55,382 nucleotides of DNA from an uncultured Anaerolineaceae bacterium (GTDB taxonomy: Bacteria; Chloroflexota; Anaerolineae; Anaerolineales; Anaerolineaceae), in assembly GCA_927443345.1 (NCBI GenBank), contig CAKMKJ010000043.1, positions 1-55,382 of the forward strand. The letters run 5' to 3'. Below are positions 26,950-34,957 of the stretch, in pieces (within the stretch, counting starts at the first letter, position 1; each line of letters opens with the position of its first letter). Below the pieces are notes generated by a model. The model had not been told where the DNA came from and did no database searches. It saw nothing but the letters and a program-made list of their open reading frames with translations. Position numbers and translations under genes: made by a program.

Positions 26950-26991
26950 CCCCGTATGTATATAAGTCCGTTATTAACGACTTATGCGGGG
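26950..26991. repeat. Inverted repeat between SUKH and membrane-protein genes
   Basis: CCCCG plus ATAAGTC on the left (26950-26954, 26962-26968) pair with GACTTAT and CGGGG on the right (26979-26985, 26987-26991). CTCGCAATGACAG follows; a related TTCGCAATGACT occurs at about 26809, so this is a cluster of dispersed repeats. Confidence 0.5.
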
Positions 26992-27010
26992 CTCGCAATG
27001 ACAGTTGCTG

Positions 27011-27029
27011 GGTGCATCCGCGATGCACC
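27011..27029. repeat. Palindromic repeat, copy 2
   Basis: Eight-base arms GGTGCATC and GATGCACC around CGC. It lies 41 bp before the ATG of the next gene, so any longer reading frame through it is unlikely to be translated. Confidence 0.75.
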
Positions 27030-27069
27030 TACGGACTACAAACTACAAAATACTATTGAGACAAATAAA

Positions 27070-27654
27070 ATGACAGAGGACTCGTGGAATATTGTGATTG
27101 TACTTCTGGTAATCATTTCGGTATTTTCGTTGATTTTTTTATTGGATAAACGGGTAACAAAAAAAGGAGCTTTGTTTACAAGAAATCCAAGCAAATTATT
27201 GAGAGTGTTGGCAATTATTGTGGGGATATTGTTTTTGGGTTTCTTTGTGATTGCGTTTTTTGTTGACAATACAATTTATCCGATGTTTGTCATCCTCGGC
27301 GGTTTTCTAATTGGATATGGATTAAATTTCGACTCCATTTTTAAAAAAGATAGCAATGTAAATCAAGAAATCATTCCACCACTTCCACCCTCCACGCAAC
27401 CAGAATCCGCGACTGGCTCAAACAATGAAAACAGGTCACCTCATTTTGAGAAAGGTAGAGTAATTCGATTTATAAAAACTTTTTCACTGATCATTACTGC
27501 ATCAATTGGACTCGTATTAGTGTCTAAATGGGCTTCGAGGCATCAAGAGAACCCATTTTCAGAGGCCATCGCAATTGGGGTGATCATTTTATATCTCATA
27601 TTAATATTTGGTAAAGGGATTTTATTGGCTATTTCGCATTTAAAAAAGAAATAA
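27070..27654 (+). CDS. Four- to five-helix membrane protein, unrecognised
   Basis: The 194-residue product starts MTEDSWN and has hydrophobic segments at about residues 8-26, 45-67, 70-85, 130-150 and 165-185, with a Pro/Ser/Asn-rich linker (about 100-122) that separates two membrane halves. No catalytic motif is seen. I start it at this ATG because everything upstream in frame runs through dispersed repeats. It sits in a series of three small membrane-protein genes on the same strand with repeats between them. Function unknown. Confidence 0.65.
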   Translation: MTEDSWNIVIVLLVIISVFSLIFLLDKRVTKKGALFTRNPSKLLRVLAIIVGILFLGFFVIAFFVDNTIYPMFVILGGFLIGYGLNFDSIFKKDSNVNQEIIPPLPPSTQPESATGSNNENRSPHFEKGRVIRFIKTFSLIITASIGLVLVSKWASRHQENPFSEAIAIGVIILYLILIFGKGILLAISHLKKK

Positions 27655-27720
27655 GCGTTATGCTCCATATTGGGAGTACGGATGGTAATTAACTGACGGA
27701 TCCTATAAGGTTTACAAAGT

Positions 27721-27739
27721 GGTGCATCGCGGATGCACC
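27721..27739. repeat. Palindromic repeat, copy 3 (reverse orientation)
   Basis: GGTGCATC-GCG-GATGCACC is the exact reverse complement of the 27011-27029 core and sits 31 bp before the ATG of the 27771 gene. Confidence 0.75.
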
Positions 27740-27770
27740 CTATAAAAATGTTGAAATAAAAGAGGGAAAA

Positions 27771-28205
27771 ATGAAAAAGAAATTTCAGTATTCCAACATT
27801 TTATTGGTGATGATGCCGATTGTGATGTTAATTATTTCGATGACGATTGATTATCTTGAACCCATCACGGCAAAATATTACTCCCGGATATTCAAAATGG
27901 ATTTACTTATGTGGTTGTGGAGTCTGGGCCGCGTTGTATTTGTCTTGGTGATTTTCGCGGGGGTGCTCTATTTCATCAACAATAAGCACAGAACCAAATT
28001 TCACAGTATTGTGTGGCTTGGGCTTGGATTTTTGGCAATGTTAGCATCCACGCCCTGGGGGCATGCGATTAATTGGGTAAATATCCAAATGCGATTTTTT
28101 CAATTTTTTCCAAAAAATTTATTCTTTTTGGCCGGGGCGTTTCTTTTAGTGACAGGGATTTATGGGTTGATCAGGCCTTACGAGAATCGACAAAACAATG
28201 AATGA
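27771..28205 (+). CDS. Four-helix membrane protein, unrecognised
   Basis: A 144-residue product with four hydrophobic segments (about 9-26, 48-68, 78-96 and 112-132), a Lys-rich N-terminus and a polar tail, consistent with a small integral membrane protein with both ends in the cytoplasm. An AGAGGG site precedes the ATG. No sequence motif suggests a reaction. It is followed after 8 bp by a GC-rich imperfect hairpin (about 28213-28253) that may end the transcript or regulate the next gene. Confidence 0.65.
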   Translation: MKKKFQYSNILLVMMPIVMLIISMTIDYLEPITAKYYSRIFKMDLLMWLWSLGRVVFVLVIFAGVLYFINNKHRTKFHSIVWLGLGFLAMLASTPWGHAINWVNIQMRFFQFFPKNLFFLAGAFLLVTGIYGLIRPYENRQNNE

Positions 28206-28283
28206 GATAAAATTGAGGGTGTGTCCCCCGGTTTTATCGGGGAGACACTCCCTAAAAATCAATCAATACATTACAGGTGGAAT

Positions 28284-28838
28284 ATGCTTACTCAAGAGAT
28301 CAACATACCTAAAGTACTACATGAACTGCACGGAGAGAAGGCCAGGCTTTCGAGTCTATTGCTGGTTTATTTGACCGCGCTGGTGGTGGGCGGGATTGCA
28401 CTCTGGCAGATGGTCCCTCTAGAGCTGCCGGTCTGGAAGGTAATTCTGGCGGTGATAATGTTTTTGGATATCGGCGGCGGGGTGACAGCAAACCTCACCT
28501 CTTCAACCAATCAGTATTATCAACGGAAAGCCAAGTTGCGGCCAATCTTTTTAGCCATGCATGTTGTTCACCCGCTGCTGTTGATTCTGGTCTTTCCGCA
28601 GAGTGTGTGGTTTCTATTATTCGTGATGATCTATACACTGGGGTCCGCGTTTGGGGTCAACCTGATCAAAGATCGAGAGCTGCAGCAAACCGCCGCAGGT
28701 GTGCTGGTTGCGACGGGCGTATGTTTTGCAGTATTATTTCCGATTTCACTGCCCTTTCTTTTTGCCTTTGCCCCCTTGTTTATGGCGAAGTTAATATTGG
28801 GGTTTGCGGTAAAACGACCTGATTTTGAGGTTGATTAA
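28284..28838 (+). CDS. Integral membrane protein, unrecognised
   Basis: A 184-residue product from ATG 28284, chosen because AGGTGG lies 6-7 bases before it. A soluble N-terminal 22 residues (LTQEINIPKVLHELHGEKAR) is followed by five or six hydrophobic segments, including a Gly-rich FLDIGGGVTANLTSSTNQYY loop. That loop recalls small permease-like families, but I cannot name one. It is the last plus-strand gene before the convergent spermidine-synthase-like gene, and its base composition is closer to the core genome than that of the two membrane genes upstream. Confidence 0.7.
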   Translation: MLTQEINIPKVLHELHGEKARLSSLLLVYLTALVVGGIALWQMVPLELPVWKVILAVIMFLDIGGGVTANLTSSTNQYYQRKAKLRPIFLAMHVVHPLLLILVFPQSVWFLLFVMIYTLGSAFGVNLIKDRELQQTAAGVLVATGVCFAVLFPISLPFLFAFAPLFMAKLILGFAVKRPDFEVD

Positions 28839-28865
28839 AATAAATAAGAAATAGAAAATCAAGTT

Positions 28866-28903
28866 GATGAAATGGGGCATTTCATGAATTGCCTCATTTC
28901 ATC
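28866..28903. terminator. Hairpin between convergent genes
   Basis: Fourteen-base arms, GATGAAATGGGGCA and TGCCTCATTTCATC with one mismatch, flank a 10-base loop. It lies between the stops of two convergent genes and probably terminates transcription, although there is no clear T-tract. Confidence 0.5.
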
Positions 28904-28980
28904 TATTGAAACAACAGCGGGGAAAGAAGTTTAAAATGACAAATTTCATTATGAAGTTCCATTGTCAAGGGCAAGAAATT

Positions 28981-31065
28981 TCACCTCAGCAACTGGATCA
29001 AGTTGCTATAATCGTCCGTCCACAGGCGGATGTCGCGGCGGAACCCCGTCAGTCCATCGATTTGATTTGCGAGGGCGGGGTTCTGCAATAATTCAATATC
29101 ACGCGTGAGCAGCACCCACACAGATTGAGCAGAGGCGGAGTCGCCATCCTGCGCGGCGGTTTGGATGATGGCCATTTCGAGATTATAGTACTCGGCCAAC
29201 AGCCAGAAGACCGGGCGCAGATCCAGACGGTTATTGGAGATGTGGGCTGCGATGAGACCATCCGGGGCGAGGGTCTGCAGATAGACCTCGAAGGCTTCGC
29301 GGGTAACCAGATGCACGGGAATGGAATCGCTGCTGAAGGTATCCAGCACCAGCAGGTCAAAGTTGTGCTTTATGCCTGAGTCGAGTTCGTTTTCGAGCGA
29401 GAGGCGTGCATCCCCGAGGACGAGGGTGTTGTGCGCCGCACTATCTTCGATGTATGAGAAGTATCCATTCAAACCGTTGGCAAGGTCAATCATCACGGGG
29501 TTGATCTCGTAAAAGCGATAGTCATCCGCGGATTGACCGTAAGCAGCCAGCGTACCGGCGCCCAGCCCCAAGACACCCACGCGCATGCCTGAGCCGTAAC
29601 TCGGATGGTTCAGAATAGCTAGCCCAACCCCGCTGTTTTTGCTGAAATAACTGGTAGGGGTGCTGCGCAGGGCAGGCTCAATGAATTGAAAGCCGTGTAT
29701 GGTGGTGCCGTGCACCAGCAAATTTGCAGGTTGTTGAGCAGCGCCGACCTCGTTTTGTTGGACGGTGACCACGCCGTAGAAATTGCGTTTGACAAACAAA
29801 TTGCTGCCTGAAGAAGAGATGATGAAGTAAAGACACACGATCACGACCACATCCGCCACAGCGACCACCCAAAAGCCGGGTTTGATGCGGGAAGGCGCGC
29901 TCGTCCGCGGCCAGGTTAGGGCCAGCAGAATCCACACGAAGGCCAGACCGACATACAGCTCCCAATAGCCTTTGAAGAGCAAGGGTGCGGCCAGATTGAC
30001 GAAGAGTCCGCCCAGCGCACCGCCAATGGAGCCCAACAAGTAGAATCGGGTGAGATGGGAGGATTGCGGACGCAGAGCATACAACTCTCCGTTGCAGATC
30101 ATGACCGCCGTAAAGAGGAAAAAGTTATAAATGATGATTTGTAGGATGAAATGGGTCTGCGGTTTGAGCAGCACAAAAAAGCAGGCGATGGTAGCGGCCA
30201 ACAGCAAGACGAAAAATACCTTGCGGTGGTACCAACCCTTGTCTGAAAAGGTGAGCACGAATGAAAGCAGGTAGAGCGCCAGCGGAATAACCCACAGGAA
30301 GGGAATCGCGGCGACTTCCTGGGTGATCTGGCTGGTGACCGCCAGCAGTAAAATTGAGGCGCAGGCGCTCAATAGAATCCACAAAATTTGGCTGCTTTTC
30401 TTGATTTTTAGAAGGTTAATTTCAGCGGGCTTTTCTGCGGCACGTTCCGCGGTGGGGGCATGGCGCAGGGTTTTAAGCGCATTATGAGCAGCCAACACCG
30501 CAAAGAGCAGGTAACAACTGGCCCAGATCCAACCTTGCCAGCGGATGGAGAAAAGCGGTTCAAAGACGAAGGGGAAGGCGGCCAATCCCAGCAGCGAACC
30601 GGTGTTGGAGAGGGAATACAGCCAGTAAGGTGAGCGGCCGGGGAATTTGCGGCTGAACCAGGCCTGGGTTAATGGGCTGTTGGTGGATAAGACAAAAAAA
30701 GGAAGACCGACGCTGATGGTCAGCAGGAAAAACAGATACGCTACCGGATGAGAAATCTCTGCGGGTTTGAGGCTGCTGCCAGGTGTGATGGGCGATGGCC
30801 AAAGCACCCACAGGGCGGCGATCAGACAGACCGACACGGCCAGCAAGCCCACATGGGTCAAAGTTTGTTTTTTGACGCTGCGCAGGCGCACCATCCAATT
30901 GGCGTAAGCGTATCCGCCAGTGAGCAAGATTTGAAAGAACAACATGGCGGCCGTCCACAGCGAGGAAGCGCCGCCAAACCAGGGGAGCAGCGTTTTGGAG
31001 ATTAACGGCTGAATCTGAAAGAGCAAGAAGGCTGAAAGAAAAATGCTGAGGGCATAAGTGAGCAA
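28981..31065 (-). CDS. Membrane-fused spermidine-synthase-like protein
   Basis: A 694-residue fusion of a polytopic membrane domain (about 11-13 helices, residues 1-410) with a C-terminal Rossmann domain of the SpeE type (about 420-694). The latter has VGVLGLGAGTLAAYG (SAM-binding loop), FYEINPVMIDLA, LGDARL and LVLDTFSSDSIPVHL. The usual polyamine-site Asp is seen in LDTF, but other aminopropyltransferase residues are not obvious, so true spermidine synthesis is doubtful. Fused MFS/spermidine synthases are widespread and mostly uncharacterised. The start is TTG with AGGA seven bases upstream, and TATAAT lies at 31104-31099. Confidence 0.85.
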   Translation of the reverse strand: MLTYALSIFLSAFLLFQIQPLISKTLLPWFGGASSLWTAAMLFFQILLTGGYAYANWMVRLRSVKKQTLTHVGLLAVSVCLIAALWVLWPSPITPGSSLKPAEISHPVAYLFFLLTISVGLPFFVLSTNSPLTQAWFSRKFPGRSPYWLYSLSNTGSLLGLAAFPFVFEPLFSIRWQGWIWASCYLLFAVLAAHNALKTLRHAPTAERAAEKPAEINLLKIKKSSQILWILLSACASILLLAVTSQITQEVAAIPFLWVIPLALYLLSFVLTFSDKGWYHRKVFFVLLLAATIACFFVLLKPQTHFILQIIIYNFFLFTAVMICNGELYALRPQSSHLTRFYLLGSIGGALGGLFVNLAAPLLFKGYWELYVGLAFVWILLALTWPRTSAPSRIKPGFWVVAVADVVVIVCLYFIISSSGSNLFVKRNFYGVVTVQQNEVGAAQQPANLLVHGTTIHGFQFIEPALRSTPTSYFSKNSGVGLAILNHPSYGSGMRVGVLGLGAGTLAAYGQSADDYRFYEINPVMIDLANGLNGYFSYIEDSAAHNTLVLGDARLSLENELDSGIKHNFDLLVLDTFSSDSIPVHLVTREAFEVYLQTLAPDGLIAAHISNNRLDLRPVFWLLAEYYNLEMAIIQTAAQDGDSASAQSVWVLLTRDIELLQNPALANQIDGLTGFRRDIRLWTDDYSNLIQLLR

Positions 31066-31098
31066 GTGGGCATCCTGGGTTGATTAAGATATTGTCTA

Positions 31099-31147
31099 AT
31101 TATAGAGGATAGGTTGGACTTGAAGGAAATATCATCTCGGCTACAAT
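31099..31147. promoter_or_regulatory. Overlapping divergent promoters
   Basis: On the plus strand TTGAAG (31120-31125) and TACAAT (31142-31147), 16 bp apart, face the 31209 gene. On the minus strand TATAAT (31104-31099) faces the 31065 gene, without a clear -35. The two promoter regions overlap, so the genes may compete for polymerase. Confidence 0.5.
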
Positions 31148-31208
31148 TAGAATTGTAAACAGGTTTGGGTTTGGTATTTGTTATTAGGTAATTTTTAAGG
31201 ACAATGGC

Positions 31209-32738
31209 ATGAAAGATCAACCTTCAAAGCTGCTGCATTATTTATTGCCCACCTTTGCCAATCTGGTTTGGATGTTGGCTTTTTTCATCGTGTTGATCTC
31301 CGGTCCGCGGTTGATGAATGCAGACGGCGATTTGGGCCGCCACCTGACCATTGGCCGCTACATGCTTGAGCATACTGAAATTCCGCTGCGGGATCTGTTC
31401 TCGCATACCATGGCGGGGCAGCCGCTGACACCGCACGAATGGCTGTCTCAGGTGATCTTTGCTCTGGTAGATAAGATAATGGGGTTAAATGGCGTTATTT
31501 TAGTTTGTGCGCTGATCATTGCCACTACTTTTAGATTCGTTTTTGTGCAGGCGCGGATGGCGAGCCGGACGCTAAGCGCCGCGTTATTGGTGGTGATGTT
31601 GGCGATGTTAGCCTCCGCCATGCATTGGCTATCGCGTCCGCATATCTTCACCTTTCTACTGCTGGCGGTCTGGATGACGGTGTTGTATCAATTGCGCAAA
31701 GGGAAGGTCAAGCAGTGGTGGCTGCTGCCCGCTTTGATGTTGATTTGGGCAAACCTGCACGGCGCTTTCATTGCCAGTTTTGCGACCTGGATAACCTACG
31801 GCGTGGGCTTGTTTTGGGATTCTCTTCATCACAATATTCCTGAAGACGAAGCGCTGCATCCGCGGTTTTGGCGCTATTACTTGCTCGGCGGAGGCGCGGC
31901 TTTTTTGGTCTCGCTGATTAACCCATCCGGCCTCGGATTGTGGAAAACCAGCCTGGGTTACATTGGCAATGATTATCTGGTTAATCACACCGTTGAATAT
32001 ATGTCGCCAAATTTTCATAACGCCAATTTCTGGCCGTTTTTGATCTTTATCGCTTTGCTGATGGTTGTCATTGGATTAAGTAAAAAGCGCATCGAATCAG
32101 GTTTGCTTTTCACATCCGCGGCCTGGTTGGTGATGGGTCTTTACAGCGGACGCAATATTCCGCTTTTCGCGATTGTGGCTGCTCCGCTGCTGGCACAGGG
32201 GCTGGATGAGCTGATGTCGAGCGTCACCAGCCGGGTCAAGTTTCTTGGGCGGCTCAATGACATGGATGTGCGCATTCAAAAGGTGGATGTGACGCTCAAA
32301 GGTTATTTTTGGCCGATCCTCAGCGTGGTGATTGCAGTGATTTGTTTTTCGGCGGGGTTCAGGTTTGATGCCGGCAAGACCGGGAATGTTTTTTATCCAC
32401 AATTATTTCCGGTAGATGCGGTTAATTGGCTGCAGGAGAATCCGCAAAAGGGAGACATGTTCAATTCATTCACCTGGGGCGGTTATCTGTTATATCGTCT
32501 GTGGCCTGAAAAACAGGTGTTTATTGACGGACAGACCGATTTTTACGGAGAAGCACTCTCGCGTGAATACGCACAGGTGATGAATGCTGCCGAGGGTTGG
32601 CAGAGTATTCTGGAGGACTACCAGGTGGAATGGGCGATCTTGCCAAGCAAGGATGGTATTGTGCAGGCGCTCAGCTCTGATTTGGGTTGGGAGAGTGTTT
32701 ATAGCGACGATACGGCTGTGATCCTGCGAAGGAAGTGA
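31209..32738 (+). CDS. Polytopic membrane protein, GT-C glycosyltransferase-like
   Basis: A 509-residue product with about ten transmembrane helices up to residue 395 and a soluble C-terminal domain of about 110 residues. The first loop contains DGDLGRHLTIGRYML, followed by LTPHEWLSQVIFAL. Such an acidic first extracytoplasmic loop with paired Asp and a C-terminal globular domain (VFIDGQTDFYG, WAILPSKDG) is the plan of GT-C enzymes that use polyprenyl-linked sugars. I infer a glycan or lipid-carrier role but cannot name the substrate. An AAGGA site lies before the ATG. It is single, divergent from the fused SpeE-like gene. Confidence 0.75.
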   Translation: MKDQPSKLLHYLLPTFANLVWMLAFFIVLISGPRLMNADGDLGRHLTIGRYMLEHTEIPLRDLFSHTMAGQPLTPHEWLSQVIFALVDKIMGLNGVILVCALIIATTFRFVFVQARMASRTLSAALLVVMLAMLASAMHWLSRPHIFTFLLLAVWMTVLYQLRKGKVKQWWLLPALMLIWANLHGAFIASFATWITYGVGLFWDSLHHNIPEDEALHPRFWRYYLLGGGAAFLVSLINPSGLGLWKTSLGYIGNDYLVNHTVEYMSPNFHNANFWPFLIFIALLMVVIGLSKKRIESGLLFTSAAWLVMGLYSGRNIPLFAIVAAPLLAQGLDELMSSVTSRVKFLGRLNDMDVRIQKVDVTLKGYFWPILSVVIAVICFSAGFRFDAGKTGNVFYPQLFPVDAVNWLQENPQKGDMFNSFTWGGYLLYRLWPEKQVFIDGQTDFYGEALSREYAQVMNAAEGWQSILEDYQVEWAILPSKDGIVQALSSDLGWESVYSDDTAVILRRK

Positions 32739-32786
32739 CATCCAATTTACTTGAGAATTGAATAAAAATCTGAATAAATTACGGGA

Positions 32787-32812
32787 TAGGGCACGTCACG
32801 CCGTGCCCCTAC
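32787..32812. repeat. REP-like palindrome GGGCACG / CGTGCCC
   Basis: Perfect seven-base arms (32789-32795 and 32802-32808), flanked by TA and CTAC. It is 50 bp after the stop of the GT-C-like gene and could help termination for the convergent genes. Confidence 0.55.
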
Positions 32813-32853
32813 CTTGGCTATCAACGTTTCGAGGGTTGAAAATGATATAGAAT

Positions 32854-33804
32854 TTACACTTCAGCGGGTAATCCGTTCAACGCGTCTGCAAGGTTGATGA
32901 AATCTTGAGCGACCCAGATGTGGCCAGACTTGAGTGGATATTCGCCGTGCAGCAGGTCTTTCCAGCGGGAAGGGATGGCGGAAAGGCCGTACATGGCGCC
33001 CGCAAGCGCGCCGGTGACCGCACCTGTGGTATCCGCATCGCTGCCAAGGTTTACCGCCTTTACCAGCGACTCTTCAAAAGATTGGGTGGTGAGGGTGGCC
33101 CACAGTGCGCTTTCGAAGGTGTGCAGCGCCCAGCCGGTATTTTTGAGATCGTCCCGAGAGCGCATGGGGGCCAGGTTGATGGCCAACGAAAATTCCTCGG
33201 TGAGGGTGACCTGGGCGGTGCATTCGACGATGGCCGCGCGCAAGGCCGCCCCCGGCGGGGTGGAAGACTCGCGCAGAATCAATTTTCTCAAGATCAAGTT
33301 CAATAGAATGGCAGAATTGACGGCATCCGAGTTCTTGTGGGTGACCTCGGATTGCAGCCGGGTTTCGGCTACCAGCAGCGCCAGGTTTTGATGTCTGGCA
33401 ATGGCCAGCGGCCAGCAGCGCATCAGTGCGCCGTTGGGGGCGCTGTCGGGGTTATCCGCGTAAACCTTTTGGGAGGCATCTTCCCATGAAACACCTTGGG
33501 CGATCAGCCTGAGCACTTTGGCGGTGCTAATGCCGACATCTGCGGGGTGACTCTGGAACCAGCCGGTGAAACGACCGGCCAGATCTCGCGCGTCAAGCGG
33601 ATTGGCGTGCTGAAGACTTTCTGCCAGCGCCAGCGCCATCTCGGTATCATCTGTGTAGCTGCCGGCTGGCAGCGCCCCGGGGACCATCTCGGTGAGCATG
33701 TTGTGGATTGAACTGGGTGGCTTGAATTCAAGCGGCATGCCCAACGCGTCACCCACGGCCGCGCCAACGGAGATGCCTTGCAGACGATCAGACAAGTTGT
33801 TCAT
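32854..33804 (-). CDS. ADP-ribosylglycohydrolase family protein
   Basis: DraG/ARH-type hydrolase of 316 residues. The metal-binding motifs are intact: GDALGMPLEF near the N-terminus, YTDDTEMALALAESL, and LGSDADTTGAVTGALAGAMYG near the C-terminus, which hold two Mg or Mn ions. It should cleave ADP-ribose from proteins or small molecules. I start it at ATG 33804, which follows AAGGAG closely and overlaps the upstream glycosyltransferase by 17 bp. It is the last gene of the sbcD-sbcC operon. No ADP-ribosyltransferase is seen nearby, so the target is open. Confidence 0.9.
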   Translation of the reverse strand: MNNLSDRLQGISVGAAVGDALGMPLEFKPPSSIHNMLTEMVPGALPAGSYTDDTEMALALAESLQHANPLDARDLAGRFTGWFQSHPADVGISTAKVLRLIAQGVSWEDASQKVYADNPDSAPNGALMRCWPLAIARHQNLALLVAETRLQSEVTHKNSDAVNSAILLNLILRKLILRESSTPPGAALRAAIVECTAQVTLTEEFSLAINLAPMRSRDDLKNTGWALHTFESALWATLTTQSFEESLVKAVNLGSDADTTGAVTGALAGAMYGLSAIPSRWKDLLHGEYPLKSGHIWVAQDFINLADALNGLPAEV

Positions 33805-34957
33805 AGAACTCCTTGACCTTGTCGCGCGCGGATTGAATGCCTGCCCTTTCGCGGATGACAAGCGCATTGCGTTTGGCGGCTGATGCACACAGGTCTTCAT
33901 TATCGAGGGCATGCAGAATAGCTGCCGCCAGGGCACTTGGGTTGGCCGGGTCAACCAGCAAGCCGTTTACGCCGTCCGTGATCCATTCGCGGATGGATTG
34001 GATGTCACCACAGATGGGGAAGCAGCCCAGCGCCATGGCTTCAAGAAGCGAATTGGGGCTGCCGTCGTGGGTGCTGTTTGAGACCATTACCTGAGACTTG
34101 GCGTATTCACGCCATAATTCAGGCTGTGAAACATAGGGTAGAAAACGCACATTCTTTTCGATGCTAAGCTGCGTCACCCAATTAACGGCTTCAGCCTGAC
34201 CTTCCATGGAGGCGCAGACGAACTGCACATCTGGCTTTTTGTCCAGTACCAACGGAATGGCTTTAAAAAAGGTGTCGGTGCGCACGTAGGAACGCAGCCC
34301 GCGCGGATTGATGACCTGGGCCGGATCGGCGCGCTCAATGATTTTTGTAAGTGCGATCAATTCATCCACATCTGTGCCGCCGTTGCCGGGCACGACCATG
34401 CAGGGTTTCTGCGGGTCAAAACCCCACTGCTGTGCGCGCTGAAGATCACATTGGGTATCCGACATGAGGGCATCTGCGCGGCGCAGGGCTTTGCGAGTCA
34501 TGCTCTGCATACGTCCGGTGGAGGAGGCGTGCAGGGTGAAGTCGTTGCCCCAGGTGGAAAGGATGAGTGGAAATTCAGGGGGCGTTGAGGCTGCCAGCAT
34601 GCCCTCGAAGGGGATGCGGAAGGCATGCACCCAATCGGGTTTTTCTGTTTTTAAGATGTCTAAATAGGCATCAATGTGTTTTGAGATCGTCCATGGGCCG
34701 AGCAGGTGGCGCATGCGTTGGGCCAGCGGACGGAAACGGCTGACCAACTGCTTGACGAGGTTTTTAGTCCCAGTGCCGGCCTGGCTGCCGCCCTGAGAGG
34801 CAAATGCCAGCGGCAGAACGTAAAGCTTATGCAAATCGCTAATGGGTTCGCAGGGATACGACGAGATCAAGACCAACTCATAATTGAGGGGCTTGAGCAT
34901 GGCGATCCAGCGCCGGGTGATGGGAGAGCGGCCATCGGCGATCAGCAGTAGTTTCAT
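33788..34957 (-). CDS. Glycosyltransferase family 4 (first of pair)
   Basis: A 389-residue GT-B-fold glycosyltransferase. The N-terminal half begins MKLLLIADGRSPITRRW, a Rossmann start, and the C-terminal half has the nucleotide-sugar site motif HDGSPNSLLEAMALGCFPI with the E-x7-E arrangement typical of GT4, then GVNGLLVDP. It transfers a sugar from a nucleotide donor, perhaps to a surface glycan or lipid. Its start overlaps the stop of the upstream GT4 gene by 4 bp (ATGA), so both are coupled. Donor and acceptor are unknown. Confidence 0.9.
   Translation of the reverse strand: MKLLLIADGRSPITRRWIAMLKPLNYELVLISSYPCEPISDLHKLYVLPLAFASQGGSQAGTGTKNLVKQLVSRFRPLAQRMRHLLGPWTISKHIDAYLDILKTEKPDWVHAFRIPFEGMLAASTPPEFPLILSTWGNDFTLHASSTGRMQSMTRKALRRADALMSDTQCDLQRAQQWGFDPQKPCMVVPGNGGTDVDELIALTKIIERADPAQVINPRGLRSYVRTDTFFKAIPLVLDKKPDVQFVCASMEGQAEAVNWVTQLSIEKNVRFLPYVSQPELWREYAKSQVMVSNSTHDGSPNSLLEAMALGCFPICGDIQSIREWITDGVNGLLVDPANPSALAAAILHALDNEDLCASAAKRNALVIRERAGIQSARDKVKEFYEQLV

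Noticed and set aside
26932-27069. Upstream extension of the 27070 gene
   Set aside because: The extra 46 codons are read through dispersed repeats and a palindrome; the ATG at 27070 begins a plausible membrane protein.
33805-33954. N-terminal extension of the ADP-ribosylglycohydrolase
   Set aside because: It would overlap the glycosyltransferase by about 170 bp, and the protein family begins at the ATG with AAGGAG at 33804.
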